Below are positions 54,070 to 63,175 of a stretch of DNA of 64,000 bases, piece by piece (the first letter of the stretch is position 1; each line of letters opens with the position of its first letter). Location of the stretch: NCBI RefSeq assembly GCF_012844365.1, contig NZ_CP051626.1, positions 806,001 through 870,000 of the forward strand. The letters run 5' to 3'. Under the pieces are notes generated by a model. The model was not told where the DNA came from and searched no databases. It worked only from the letters and a program-made list of their open reading frames with translations. A program made the position numbers and the translations under genes. Source of the stretch: Brevibacterium sp. 'Marine'. Its GTDB lineage: Bacteria; Actinomycetota; Actinomycetes; Actinomycetales; Brevibacteriaceae.

Positions 54070-55551
54070 GTGGCAAGAGGAGACGGGCAGCTGACGCACG
54101 AAATCGACCCCCAGGACCGCGGACCGCAGGATGAATGCGGTGTGTTCGGAGTCTGGGCCCCCGGCGAGGAAACCGCCAAACTCACTTACTTCGGGCTCTA
54201 CGCCCTGCAGCACCGCGGACAGGAGTCCGCGGGGATCGCTGCCAGCAACGGCAAGCAGATCCTCATCTACCGTGACATGGGCCTGGTCTCCCAGGTGTTC
54301 CATGAACGCGATCTCGAGCTCCTGCAGGGCCATATCGCCGTCGGGCACACCCGGTATTCGACGACCGGATCACCCTCTTTCGAGAACGCCCAGCCCACGC
54401 TGGGGCCGACTCCGTTCGGCACCGTGGCGCTGGCCCACAACGGCAATCTGACGAACTTCGACGCCCTCGAGGCCATGGCCGACGCTCGCCGCGACCATGC
54501 GACGAAGGTCGTCGAGGAGGCCACGAAGAAGACGGCCCGCACCCGGCCCTTCCGCGACTCCTCGAACGACACCTCCCTGGTCACCGAGCTCTTCGCGACC
54601 GAAGAGGGTGAGAACCTCACCGAGGCGGCTCTCAACCTGCTGCCTCATGTCGAAGGCGCGTTCTCGCTGGTCTATATGGACGAGCACACCCTCTATGCAG
54701 CCCGTGACCGGCACGGGGTCAGGCCCCTGTCTCTGGGCCGGTTGGAGAACGGCTGGGTCGTTGCCTCGGAGACCGCGGCACTCGACATCGTCGGCGCGAA
54801 GTTCGTCCGCGACATCGAACCCGGAGAGCTCATCGCCATCGACGAAGACGGTCTGCGCTCGCACCGCTTCGCCGAGCCGAGCCAGGCCCGCTGCGTCTTC
54901 GAATACGTCTACCTCGCCCGTCCCGACAGCATGCTCGCCGGCAAGAACGTCCACGCCGCGCGCACCCAGATGGGCCGGCAGCTGGCCGAGGAGTACCCGG
55001 TCGACGCCGACCTCGTCATCGCCACCCCCGAATCCGGCACCCCGGCGGCCGTCGGCTATGCCGAAGCCTCGGGCATCCCGTTCGGTCAGGGGCTGATGAA
55101 GAACGCCTATGTCGGCCGCACCTTCATCCAGCCCTCACAGACCCTGCGACAGCTGGGCATCCGCCTCAAGCTCAACCCGATCCGGGAGAACATCGAGGGC
55201 AGGCGCCTCATCGTCGTCGACGATTCGATCGTGCGCGGCAACACCCAGCGGGCGCTCGTGCGGATGCTGCGAGAGGCAGGAGCGGCAGAGGTCCATGTGC
55301 GCATCTCCTCCCCGCCGGTGAAGTGGCCGTGCTTCTACGGCATCGACTTCGCCACCCGTGCCGAACTCATCGCCAACGGGCTGACCACGAACGAGATCTG
55401 CGAGAACCTCGGCGCGGACTCCCTGGGCTATATCTCCCTGGACGGCATGATCGCCGCCACCCAGCAGGAACGCAGCCAGCTGTGCACCGCCTGCTTCTCG
55501 GGCGAGTACCCGATTCCCGTCAACAACACCCCCGCCGACAAAGGATGCTGA
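54070..55551 (+). CDS. purF: Amidophosphoribosyltransferase
   Basis: A 493-residue enzyme that makes phosphoribosylamine from PRPP and glutamine, the first committed purine step. Residues 1-22 are a propeptide, and Cys23 in QDECGVFGVW is the N-terminal nucleophile after processing. LYALQHRGQESAGIA and VGHTRYSTTG belong to the glutaminase. The PRPP site is LIVVDDSIVRGNT. Cys residues in SSPPVKWPCFYGIDF and LCTACFSGEYP fit the iron-sulfur form. GTG 54070 has a GACAAT box 7 bases upstream rather than a ribosome site. purM follows after one base. Confidence 0.95.
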   Translation: MARGDGQLTHEIDPQDRGPQDECGVFGVWAPGEETAKLTYFGLYALQHRGQESAGIAASNGKQILIYRDMGLVSQVFHERDLELLQGHIAVGHTRYSTTGSPSFENAQPTLGPTPFGTVALAHNGNLTNFDALEAMADARRDHATKVVEEATKKTARTRPFRDSSNDTSLVTELFATEEGENLTEAALNLLPHVEGAFSLVYMDEHTLYAARDRHGVRPLSLGRLENGWVVASETAALDIVGAKFVRDIEPGELIAIDEDGLRSHRFAEPSQARCVFEYVYLARPDSMLAGKNVHAARTQMGRQLAEEYPVDADLVIATPESGTPAAVGYAEASGIPFGQGLMKNAYVGRTFIQPSQTLRQLGIRLKLNPIRENIEGRRLIVVDDSIVRGNTQRALVRMLREAGAAEVHVRISSPPVKWPCFYGIDFATRAELIANGLTTNEICENLGADSLGYISLDGMIAATQQERSQLCTACFSGEYPIPVNNTPADKGC

Positions 55552-55552
55552 G

Positions 55553-56650
55553 TTGAGTTCCGACGCGAACCCGAAGTCCACCACCTATGCCGCCGCAGGC
55601 GTCGACGTCGAGGCCGGAGACCGCGCCGTCGAACTCATGAAGGCCGCGGTCTCGGCCACCCACAACTCCTCGGTCGTCGGTGGGATGGGCGGATTCGCCG
55701 GACTCTTCGACGTCTCCGTGCTCAAGGACTTCGACCGTCCGCTGCTCGCCTCGTCGACCGATGGCGTCGGTACGAAGGTCGCCATCGCTCAAGCCATGGA
55801 TAAGCACGACACCATCGGCTACGACCTCGTCGGCATGGTCGTCGACGACATCATCGTCTGTGGTGCCCGCCCCCTGTTCATGACCGACTACATCGCCTGC
55901 GGCAAGGTCGTGGCCGAACGCATCGCCGATATCGTGCGCGGCATCGCCGACGCCTGCGCTTCGGCCGGTGTCGCACTGGTCGGCGGGGAGACCGCCGAAC
56001 ACCCGGGTCTGCTCGGGGCGGACGAATACGATGTCGCCGGTGCCGCCACGGGTGTCGTCGAGGCGTCGAAGCTGCTCGGGCCGGAGAAGGTCCGCGACGG
56101 GGACGTGCTCATCGGTCTGCCGTCCTCGGGCATCCACTCCAACGGGTACTCCCTGGTCCGCCACATCATCGCCGAGGCGGGATGGGGCCTGGACAGGCAG
56201 GTCGCGGAGTTCGGCCGCACCCTCGGTGAGGAGCTGCTCGTTCCCACCCATGTCTACACCGGCGAACTCGCTGCTCTCTTCGACGCACTGCCCGATGCCG
56301 TCCATTCGGTCTCGCACGTCACCGGCGGGGGACTGTCGGCCAATGTGGCCAGGGTGCTTCCGCAGGGTCTGGTCGCCAGGATGTCGCGGGCCTCTTGGGA
56401 GATCCCGGCGGTGTTCTCCGTGCTCGGCGAGCTCGGCGGAGTGCCGCAGGACGACCGTGAACGCACCTGGAACCTCGGCGTCGGCATGGTCCTCGTCGTC
56501 GACGCAGCATCCGTCGACGGTGTCCTCGCCGCGAGCCCCGGAGCCTGGGTGCTCGGCGACGTCGCCGCCGATGACGGATCTCTGGCGCGTGATCCCTACT
56601 ATGTGCAGGGCGCCAAAGGCGTCGACGGCGGCGCCGCGATCCTGCAGTAA
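55553..56650 (+). CDS. purM: Phosphoribosylformylglycinamidine cyclo-ligase (AIR synthetase)
   Basis: A 365-residue PurM that makes AIR from FGAM (step 5). YAAAGVDVEAGDRAVELMK and STDGVGTKVAIAQAMDKHDTI are ATP and substrate segments, and PSSGIHSNGYSLVR and HVTGGGLSANVARVLP are characteristic. It starts with TTG, one base after purF's stop, with AAGGA upstream, so translation is coupled. No rRNA or regulatory site intervenes. Confidence 0.95.
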   Translation: MSSDANPKSTTYAAAGVDVEAGDRAVELMKAAVSATHNSSVVGGMGGFAGLFDVSVLKDFDRPLLASSTDGVGTKVAIAQAMDKHDTIGYDLVGMVVDDIIVCGARPLFMTDYIACGKVVAERIADIVRGIADACASAGVALVGGETAEHPGLLGADEYDVAGAATGVVEASKLLGPEKVRDGDVLIGLPSSGIHSNGYSLVRHIIAEAGWGLDRQVAEFGRTLGEELLVPTHVYTGELAALFDALPDAVHSVSHVTGGGLSANVARVLPQGLVARMSRASWEIPAVFSVLGELGGVPQDDRERTWNLGVGMVLVVDAASVDGVLAASPGAWVLGDVAADDGSLARDPYYVQGAKGVDGGAAILQ

Positions 56651-56706
56651 GGGCCGCGGTCGCCGGGCCCCGCACAGCCGGCTGGCCCTGATCGCGGTGC
56701 ATCCCT

Positions 56707-56766
56707 CACCGTTAGTCTCACACCCTCGGCGCAGAGGCTTCTCACACCGTTGGTCTCACACCCTCG
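56707..56766 (+). repeat. Two 22-base direct repeats after purM
   Basis: CACCGTTAGTCTCACACCCT at 56707 recurs with one change at 56745. Farther on, CGGTGCGTGATG occurs twice (about 56796 and 56834). The 310-base purM-to-DUF3073 gap holds these, a CCGCCTCGG word and a terminator, but no gene that I can support. Confidence 0.6.
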
Positions 56767-56891
56767 TGTTCCTGCACGGGGGTGTGCTGCTTGCGGTGCG
56801 TGATGGCCAGGTACGCGGAGGAATTGCACGCAACGGTGCGTGATGCGCGTGAGGGCACGGCCGCCTCGGCGAGGGATGCCCGGGCGTACGA

Positions 56892-56923
56892 CAGAGGGCG
56901 GGGACCGAAGTCCCCGCCCTCTG
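56892..56923. terminator. Hairpin terminator after DUF3073 gene
   Basis: CAGAGGGCGGGGAC (56892-56905), a CGAA loop and GTCCCCGCCCTCTG (56910-56923), a perfect 14-bp stem 41 bases after the minus-strand stop. It may also end purM transcripts. Confidence 0.78.
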
Positions 56924-56964
56924 TGCGTGTCAGATCAGCCGTATGCGGCTGGACTCATCCGAGT

Positions 56965-57174
56965 TCAGTCCTCGTACTCGTCGTCATCGTCGACGTTGTA
57001 CTTGTCGGCGTAAGCCGAGTAGTCGGGTTCATCGTCGTACGGATCGGACGGACCAGACTTGTGCGCGTCGGCGCCCAGCTCCTGCTGGAGTCTATTAAGG
57101 TCGGTATCCGGGCTGTAGTACTTCAGCTTCCGAGCTACCTTGATCTGCTTTGCCTTTGCGCGGCCGCGACCCAC
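56965..57174 (-). CDS. DUF3073 family protein
   Basis: A 69-residue actinobacterial protein. MGRGRAKAKQIKVARKLKYY is the conserved basic start, and the C-terminal half is acidic (DEPDYSAYADKYNVDDDDEY). The function of the family is not known. It starts with GTG at 57174, with GGAGGGGG about 8 bases upstream on the minus strand. Confidence 0.88.
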   Translation of the reverse strand: MGRGRAKAKQIKVARKLKYYSPDTDLNRLQQELGADAHKSGPSDPYDDEPDYSAYADKYNVDDDDEYED

Positions 57175-57289
57175 TGGCGTGACCCCCTCCGTCGTCGATG
57201 GGACCGATTGCCCCGGACTAGATCTCTGCTATGCGCTTAAATCCTACCTGTTCATACTGGGAAGTTCCATTTTGTGAGTGGACCTTGGA

Positions 57290-57295
57290 TAGGCT
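57290..57295 (+). promoter_or_regulatory. -10 element TAGGCT of a probable leaderless gene
   Basis: TAGGCT is 6 bases before ATG 57302; no ribosome site is seen. The same hexamer precedes the asparaginase gene. Confidence 0.5.
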
Positions 57296-57301
57296 GAACC
57301 C

Positions 57302-58117
57302 ATGGCCTACCGTCGCGATTATGTCGTCACCCTGCGGATCTTCGAACCTCTTGTGGTGCATTCCGAATTGCAAGATAGGCAGGTGGAGGACAACCGGTCA
57401 CGCATCGAGGAGCAGATTTCCCACGACGCTGACAAGCGCCTGATCTCCCTGCCCCCGTCGCCCGTGGCCGATTCGTTTCGGCGCACTCCGATCTTCCTTC
57501 CGGCGTCTCAGACCGCGGACGGGGTCGACCGTTTCTGCCCCGCTCAGGAGGACATCCGCGGGTGGGAGGCGCTCGATTCGCTGGCCGAACACACCTCGAA
57601 GGCGACCTTGGACATCGTCGCTCCGAAGTCCGCCCGGAGACGTGCCGCCAGCCGTCGCGCGGAGTGGCTGCAGGACGCCAAGGACACCAGGATCTTCACC
57701 CGCGTCTCGGCCTGGGACGTGCCGCCGTCGTGGTGGCTGTTCTTCTCCCTGACCGAGGATCAGATCATCACCGAGGAGACCGACGAGGGCCTGCGCGTGC
57801 TCATCCGCACGGACATCCTGGCCGCCTCGGCGCGGATGGAATGGGCCTCGGAGACGATCGCGGACACCTCGAAGGTCGTCGATATGGTCGAGCAGACCTC
57901 GGTTCTGGCCGAGTGGATCGACACCTTCGATATGAACTCGATCCTCGAGCTCGACCTCGGCGGGATGTCCGATGTGCTGTGGCCGAGCGAAGCCGCGGAA
58001 CTCGTCGACTCGTGGGTGACTGCGCTGAGCAACAACGATTCCGAGTCCGCGGTCGCCGCCTTCCAGAAGTATGCGGCCGGGTGGGAGCAGCTCAACCTCT
58101 ACGCCCGCAGCTCCTGA
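57302..58117 (+). CDS. Conserved-looking hypothetical protein
   Basis: A 271-residue soluble protein without signal peptide or membrane helix. It opens MAYRRDYVVTLRIFEPLVVH, contains a basic patch (PKSARRRAASRRAEWL) and a Trp-rich segment (WDVPPSWWLFFSLTEDQII), and ends with a helical region. I know of no enzyme motif. It seems typical of actinobacterial proteins of unknown function. The start is fixed by the TAGGCT box 6 bases upstream. The codon bias is that of a real gene. Confidence 0.7.
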   Translation: MAYRRDYVVTLRIFEPLVVHSELQDRQVEDNRSRIEEQISHDADKRLISLPPSPVADSFRRTPIFLPASQTADGVDRFCPAQEDIRGWEALDSLAEHTSKATLDIVAPKSARRRAASRRAEWLQDAKDTRIFTRVSAWDVPPSWWLFFSLTEDQIITEETDEGLRVLIRTDILAASARMEWASETIADTSKVVDMVEQTSVLAEWIDTFDMNSILELDLGGMSDVLWPSEAAELVDSWVTALSNNDSESAVAAFQKYAAGWEQLNLYARSS

Positions 58118-58123
58118 CCCCTC

Positions 58124-58185
58124 TTACTACCTGACGGCGGCCCAGCAACCTCGCGCCAGGTTGCTCAGCCGCCGTCAGGTAGCAA
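58124..58185. repeat. 62-bp nested palindrome, copy 4 (best conserved)
   Basis: Outer arms 58124-58141 and 58168-58185 pair at 17 of 18 positions (TACCTGACGGCGGC with its complement). Inside, AGCAACCT (58144-58151) pairs with AGGTTGCT (58158-58165). It is far from any rRNA gene, between two protein genes, so it is a dispersed element rather than part of rRNA operons. Confidence 0.8.
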
Positions 58186-58246
58186 TTGGGGCGGATAGGA
58201 TTGTCTGCGAACGAGCCGCACCCGAGAGGACGAGTCCTGTAAGCGT

Positions 58247-58798
58247 ATGGAAGAGAAGAAGCGCCGCCTCCTGACAAGCCAGGACCCCGCTGCCGGCGCG
58301 TCCGATGGCCCCGGCACGGGACCGTCCGCCCGGTCGAAACCCGCGACGCGGGTGAAACCGCTGTCGAAGGTCTCCATCGGCTGGCGCATCGTCGTGCCCG
58401 CGATTGCCTTCGTCATCCTCACCTGCGGACAGTTCCTCAACACGAACGACTTCTTCCCGCTCGGATCGCTCACCCAGTACGCCACCGCCAAAGACCTCAA
58501 CGGCACCGTGAACTCCACGTGCCTCGAAGCTCAGTTCCCCGGCGAGGACGAACCGCGCCGCCTCGGGTTCAACACCGCGACCGTCGGCATCGAACGCGGC
58601 GACGTCGAATCCCAGCTCGATCGGGTCATCGCCCAACCCGAACTCCTGCAGTCGATGGCCGACTCGTACATCCGGCTGCATCCGGACGAACCGAAACCGG
58701 AGACGATGATCCTCTGCCGCACCACCACGCAGCTGAAGAACGGCCTGGCCGTCGGTGAACCCGAACAGACGACACTGGCGACATGGGAGGTCCGATGA
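58247..58798 (+). CDS. Single-helix membrane protein, probable partner of the next gene
   Basis: A 183-residue protein with a cytoplasmic N-terminus, one helix (IVVPAIAFVILTCGQFL, near residues 48-64) and an outside domain with Cys residues (VNSTCLEAQFPGE and ETMILCRTTTQ). I do not recognise the family. Its stop overlaps the start of the HTTM-like gene by four bases (ATGA), which suggests a joint role. A TAGGAT box at 58196 may be its -10. Confidence 0.65.
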   Translation: MEEKKRRLLTSQDPAAGASDGPGTGPSARSKPATRVKPLSKVSIGWRIVVPAIAFVILTCGQFLNTNDFFPLGSLTQYATAKDLNGTVNSTCLEAQFPGEDEPRRLGFNTATVGIERGDVESQLDRVIAQPELLQSMADSYIRLHPDEPKPETMILCRTTTQLKNGLAVGEPEQTTLATWEVR

Positions 58799-59670
58799 GC
58801 CGCACCCCGACCCTGACGGCCACCCCCGCCGAGGCGACCCCCACCAATCCGGTCCTCCGCTGGTTCATGCCCGAGGTCCCCCTGGCCCGAGTGGCCGTGT
58901 TCCGCGTCTTCATCTACGTCTTCATCATCATCGATGTGCTCACGATCTCCGGTGACGTCATCGCCCACGGTTGGACGCCCGAGTTCTACCAGCCGCTGTG
59001 GTTGGCGAGGTTCCTCCACATCCCCGCCGTCAGCGTCCTCGGCGCGCAGCTCCTGCTCACCCTCATCATCGTCTTCTCCCTCCTCGCCGCCGCAGGAATC
59101 CTCCAGCGCCTCAGCGGGTGGGCCGTGGCGATCAGCTTCGGGGCGTGGATGTTCTACACGCAGGGCTACGGCTACGTCGCGCACGACCATATGGCGCTCG
59201 TCATCGCCGCCTTCGTCCTGCCGACGATCGGAGCGGCGCGCTTCCGGGACGTCGGCACCGCCTCGGCGCGGGCCGGCTGGGCGCTGCGCATCGTGCAGAT
59301 CGCCGTCGTCCTCACCTACTTCTACTCGGTGCTCATGAAGTGGATCGCCTCGGGCAACATCACCCACTGGGCCAACGGGGCGGTCATCATCTGGGCGCTC
59401 ATGCGCCGCGGCGCCGAATGGTCGAAGCCGTTCCTCGAGATGCCCGGCCTCCTCATCGCCGCGCAATGGGCGACACTCGTCTTCGAGTTCCTCTCACCGG
59501 TCGTCCTGTTCCTCAAGGGCAAGTGGCTCTACGGGGCCGTGGCATTCTTCTTCCTCTTCCACCTCATGACGTATCTCGCGCTGGGCATCCACTTCCTGCC
59601 GACCGTCATCTGCTGGACGGCGTTCCTGCCGCTGGAGAGACTCGTGCCGCGGCGCTTCGCCCGCGCCTGA
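58795..59670 (+). CDS. HTTM-like membrane protein
   Basis: A 291-residue protein with about six to eight helices, resembling the HTTM (gamma-carboxylase-like) membrane group. The segments WTPEFYQPLWLARFLHIPAV and YVAHDHMALVIAAFVLPTIG (His-rich), then FYSVLMKWIASGNITHWANG are typical. A catalytic function is not established for these bacterial proteins. ATG 58795 overlaps the previous stop. It converges on the LysR gene 11 bases away. Confidence 0.7.
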   Translation: MSRTPTLTATPAEATPTNPVLRWFMPEVPLARVAVFRVFIYVFIIIDVLTISGDVIAHGWTPEFYQPLWLARFLHIPAVSVLGAQLLLTLIIVFSLLAAAGILQRLSGWAVAISFGAWMFYTQGYGYVAHDHMALVIAAFVLPTIGAARFRDVGTASARAGWALRIVQIAVVLTYFYSVLMKWIASGNITHWANGAVIIWALMRRGAEWSKPFLEMPGLLIAAQWATLVFEFLSPVVLFLKGKWLYGAVAFFFLFHLMTYLALGIHFLPTVICWTAFLPLERLVPRRFARA

Positions 59671-59681
59671 AGCAACTGGCC

Positions 59682-60602
59682 TCAGCCCGCAGACGGTGAG
59701 ACCGCAGATTCCTCGACCTGGCTGAGCGCGCCGATCACCGCGCGCACCGCAACCCGCTCGGCTGTGTCCGGCCGCATCACCGCGACGATCCAGCGCGTCG
59801 TCGTCACCCCCGTCAACGGCAGAAGTGAGAGTCCCGCATCGCGCGGGGTCGTGAACCGGGGAAGGAGCGCGACCTGGTCCGAGGAGGCGACGATCGCTTC
59901 GATGAGCCGGTTGTCCCGGATCCGCTGGACGACGTCGAGGTCGTGCCCCGTCACGTGTTCGATCGAGGTGAGGATCGTGTCGAAGGGGTAACCCCGAGGC
60001 ACTCCCACCCAGCGGCATCCGGCGACGTCGTCAGGGCTCAGTTCGGTGCGTCCGGCGAGCGGATGGTCGACGGCAAGAGCGACGTCGATGGGTTCGCGTG
60101 CCAGCGGGACCACGGTGAGTCCGTCCGTGCCGATGGGGCGTTCGGCGACGAGGCTGTGCGCGACGACGATGTCGACATCCCTGGTGAGCCCTGCGAACTC
60201 GTGCTCGGCGAGATCGACATCGTCCATGCGAAGGTCGATGCGCGGATGTTCCTCGCGCAGCCGGCGCAGCGCGTCGGGGAGGAGGTGGGTGAGAGCGCTC
60301 GGCAGTCCGGCCAGGCCGATCTCTCCGGCGGCCTCGCCGAGGTGGCCCTCCCACTGTGCTTGCACTCGGGCGAGCGTGCGGGCCACGTCCCGTCCTCCCC
60401 GTGCGAGCAGTCTGCCTGCGGCGGTGAGGGTGAGTCCGCGTCCGGCGGGTTCGACGAGGGTGCGGTCGATCTCGCGACCGGCCTGCCGCAGCTGCTGCGA
60501 GACAGCCGAGGGGGAGCGATGGGTGACGTCGGCGACGGCGCTGACGCTGCCGTACTCGTCAAACAGGCGGAGCAGTTCGAGATGCTTCGGATCGATGACC
60601 AT
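59682..60602 (-). CDS. LysR-family transcriptional regulator
   Basis: A 306-residue regulator. The N-terminal helix-turn-helix covers residues 5-62 (LLRLFDEYGSVSAVADVTHR, SPSAVSQQLRQ), and the ligand domain extends from about 90 to 290. It is divergent from an EamA exporter with a 72-base gap, the usual arrangement in which a LysR protein controls its neighbour. ATG at 60602. Confidence 0.88.
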   Translation of the reverse strand: MVIDPKHLELLRLFDEYGSVSAVADVTHRSPSAVSQQLRQAGREIDRTLVEPAGRGLTLTAAGRLLARGGRDVARTLARVQAQWEGHLGEAAGEIGLAGLPSALTHLLPDALRRLREEHPRIDLRMDDVDLAEHEFAGLTRDVDIVVAHSLVAERPIGTDGLTVVPLAREPIDVALAVDHPLAGRTELSPDDVAGCRWVGVPRGYPFDTILTSIEHVTGHDLDVVQRIRDNRLIEAIVASSDQVALLPRFTTPRDAGLSLLPLTGVTTTRWIVAVMRPDTAERVAVRAVIGALSQVEESAVSPSAG

Positions 60603-60614
60603 GAAGGTATGCTA

Positions 60615-60635
60615 CAGAGTAGATTCAGTATTCTG
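60615..60635. promoter_or_regulatory. Candidate LysR box between divergent genes
   Basis: CAGAGTA-N7-TATTCTG is a near-perfect inverted repeat with a T-N11-A core, in the 72-base gap between the regulator and the transporter. Confidence 0.5.
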
Positions 60636-60674
60636 CGATTGTGCTTCACTCTGATCGGGTTCGAGAATGAGGAC

Positions 60675-61637
60675 ATGTCATTCAAACACTGTCTGCTCGC
60701 CGCCTCGGTGGCGGTGATGTGGGGACTGAACTTCCTTGCGATCGATCTCTCGCTGGACCAGTTCCCGCCGTTCTTCCTCGTCGCCCTGCGTTTCGCCGTA
60801 CTCGCGCTGCCAGCGCTCCTGTTCGTGCCGAAGCCGGATGTGAAGTTCCGGTGGATCCTCGGATACGGGTTCGGCTTCGGTGTGCTCCAGTTCGCGTTCC
60901 TCTATTGGGCGATGGCCACCGGTATGCCCACGGGGCTGGCCTCCCTCGTCCTTCAGGCGTCTGGGCCCTTCACCGTGCTGCTCGGGATGACGTTCCTGCA
61001 GGAAAGGGTCCGTGCTTCGCAGATGGTGTTCCTGCTCGTCGCGATGGCCGGACTGGGGGTCGTCGGCTGGCAGCGCCTCGACTCATCAGCGAGCTTCCTC
61101 CCCTTCCTCCTCACGCTGGCCGGAGCGTTCGGGTGGGCGATCGGCAATATCAGCAATCGGCAGGCACATTCGGTCGAGCCGGTGAAGTTCACGATGTGGA
61201 TGTCGATCGTCCCACCGCTTCCGATGCTTCTCATCTCCCTCGTGGTCGAGGGACCGGCCGCGATCGGCGGTTCGATGACGACACTGGGCACACCGACCGG
61301 CCTGCTCGGCGCGGCGGGGTTGATCTACACCGTGGTCATCGCGACCATCCTCGGCTCCGGCATCTGGTCGTGGCTGATGTCACGCAATCCTGCCGGCATC
61401 GTCGCTCCGTTCTCGATGCTCGTGCCTGTGGTCGGAATGAGCGCGGCATGGCTGGTCCTCGGGGAGACCGTGACACTCGGGGAACTGTGCGGGGCTGTCC
61501 TCATCATCATCGGAGTCCTCGGCGCCGGGTTCAAGGCAGCGAAGGGTGCCCGGATCCTCGCCGTCGCCGAAGTGGTCGCCCCCGTGAGCCCGGACGAAGA
61601 GGATTCCGACGGGCAGGAATTCGTCAGGGTAGGTTGA
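60675..61637 (+). CDS. EamA-family exporter
   Basis: A 320-residue, ten-helix transporter. The opening MSFKHCLLAASVAVMWGLNF and FLQERVRASQMVFLLVAMAG, with LVLGETVTLGELCGAVLIII, show the two EamA repeats with their E-R/E-V pairs. Members export amino acids or their derivatives. The last 35 residues are acidic. ATG 60675 has GAATGAGGAC upstream. It is probably controlled by the adjacent LysR protein. Confidence 0.85.
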   Translation: MSFKHCLLAASVAVMWGLNFLAIDLSLDQFPPFFLVALRFAVLALPALLFVPKPDVKFRWILGYGFGFGVLQFAFLYWAMATGMPTGLASLVLQASGPFTVLLGMTFLQERVRASQMVFLLVAMAGLGVVGWQRLDSSASFLPFLLTLAGAFGWAIGNISNRQAHSVEPVKFTMWMSIVPPLPMLLISLVVEGPAAIGGSMTTLGTPTGLLGAAGLIYTVVIATILGSGIWSWLMSRNPAGIVAPFSMLVPVVGMSAAWLVLGETVTLGELCGAVLIIIGVLGAGFKAAKGARILAVAEVVAPVSPDEEDSDGQEFVRVG

Positions 61638-61662
61638 GAAGACCTCACAGAGTCTGGATGCC

Positions 61663-62295
61663 ATGGCCATCCCGGAAGAGCACCGAACCGGGTCGGACCA
61701 CCGACTCACCGTTGAAGATCTGCTGCCGTCCCCGTGGGGACGCTCGCTCGTGTTCGGGCTGGCCCAGCGCGGGCACGATGACGAATTCGGCGCCTGGGCC
61801 GAACCTCTCACAGCGGAAGCGCGTGCCCTGGCTGAGCTCCGCAGCGCCGCATGCGCCGCCGGCTCTCCCGTCGAAAAGGTGCAGGGGTCGCCGCGACCGT
61901 CTGCAGCCGTGCGGTGCGGGTTCGGAATCACAGCGGGAACCAGAATCCGAGCCGAATGACGTAGGGCCCGCCGATGTCGCCGCCCAACGCCGTCAGACCT
62001 GGTTCGAGGCCACCGGCCGCAAGGGCCGTTGGGTCATCCCGGACTGGTCACAGGTGTCCGAGGAGTTCGACGGAGTCCACCTCGGCCCTCACCTTCCAGG
62101 GGGAAGGGCAGGGTCACCTCGGCGAGGAACCGGAGACGATCCCCACCGCGGGCAATACCGATGATCGGCCCGCGAGCCTCATGGCGGGCTGGCACCTGGA
62201 TACGACGTTCGGGGCTGAACGACGTCATCGACACCGCCCCCGAGGTGGTTGACCGGCATTGCGACGACGATGCCGACCGGTGGCTGCGGAGCTGA
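61663..62295 (+). pseudogene. Frameshifted remnant of an unidentified gene
   Basis: Protein-like segments continue in order through shifting frames: MAIPEEHRTGSDHRLTVEDL (frame 1, from 61663), QTWFEATGRKGRWVIPDWSQ (frame 2, near 62010), DDRPASLMAGWHLDTTF (frame 0, near 62165) and LNDVIDTAPEVVDRHCDDDA (frame 1, near 62217, ending TGA at about 62295). All three shifts are in the same direction. I do not recognise the ancestral protein. Sequence error is an alternative, but three shifts in 600 bases favour decay. Confidence 0.6.
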
Positions 62296-62296
62296 G

Positions 62297-63175
62297 TCAG
62301 TCCCGTTCCACCGGCAGCCAGAGTTCGGTCGTCGCCGTTCTGAAATCCTCGGCGCGATCGAGAATCGACACGATCGAAGGCCCCGGACGCAGCCGCCACG
62401 GATTCGATGGGAACCATTCGCCGGCCGTGGCCGCCCACGTGTCCTGAAGCGCCTGCGGGTACGGGCCGTGTGCCGTGAAGACGGCCCACATCCCCGCCGG
62501 GACATCAATGACATCGAGGTCCTCCGGCGCCGAGGCGGCCGCTGAGACCGCGACCCCGTGGAGGTAGGTGAGGTCGGTTCCTTCTCGGTAGTCCGGATCC
62601 ACCCCGTCCGTGACCTGAAGTAGTCCTGTCGGGGTCGTGTCCGACAGCGTTCTGAGCCGTGCGTGCTCGGTGTGCGGGAGTGAAGCGACGAACTCGCGGA
62701 TGTGCGGGTTCTCTCCTTCGTGGATGAGCGGCACACGCACAGCATGGCCGATGAGTGCGAATGCGGGGTGGTCGATGATTCTGGTGTCCATGGTCGAACT
62801 CCCTTCGATCGTCAGGCGGAACCTGAGTGACTGTTGGCTGCGAAGGGGACCGCCATTTCGCAGAGCCTCGGACGGAGCCGTACCGTGGACGGACCGAAAG
62901 GCGCGCGTGAATGCCTCCGTCGATCCGTATCCGTACCGCACGGCTACACTCAGCAGATCCTCGCCGTCGATGACGTCACCGGCGGCGACGGTCATTCTGC
63001 GCCTGCGGACATATTCCGAGAGCGGAATTCCCGCCAGCGATGAGAACATCCGCCGCAGGTGATACTCGGTCGTGCCGAGCCTGGCGGCCAGCGCACCGAT
63101 CTCGACGGACTCCGCGGAATCGGCAGTCAGGTTCGACTCGATGGCGTCGATGAGTGTATTGAGTTCAGCGATCAC
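62297..63175 (-). CDS. AraC-family regulator with GyrI-like effector domain
   Basis: A 292-residue regulator. The AraC helix-turn-helix pair is N-terminal (ARLGTTEYHLRRMFSSLAGI, YGYGSTEAFTRAFRSVHG). The second half is a GyrI-like ligand domain (DHPAFALIGHAVRVPL, VIDVPAGMWAVFTAHG). Such proteins sense small molecules or drugs. GTG at 63175 has GGGAGAG just upstream; an in-frame GTG at 63190 is the alternative start, adding five residues. Confidence 0.82.
   Translation of the reverse strand: MIAELNTLIDAIESNLTADSAESVEIGALAARLGTTEYHLRRMFSSLAGIPLSEYVRRRRMTVAAGDVIDGEDLLSVAVRYGYGSTEAFTRAFRSVHGTAPSEALRNGGPLRSQQSLRFRLTIEGSSTMDTRIIDHPAFALIGHAVRVPLIHEGENPHIREFVASLPHTEHARLRTLSDTTPTGLLQVTDGVDPDYREGTDLTYLHGVAVSAAASAPEDLDVIDVPAGMWAVFTAHGPYPQALQDTWAATAGEWFPSNPWRLRPGPSIVSILDRAEDFRTATTELWLPVERD

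Noticed and set aside
56782..57240. Plus-strand open frame over the DUF3073 region
   Set aside because: It covers a recognised minus-strand family, a terminator and a spacer, and has no start signal.
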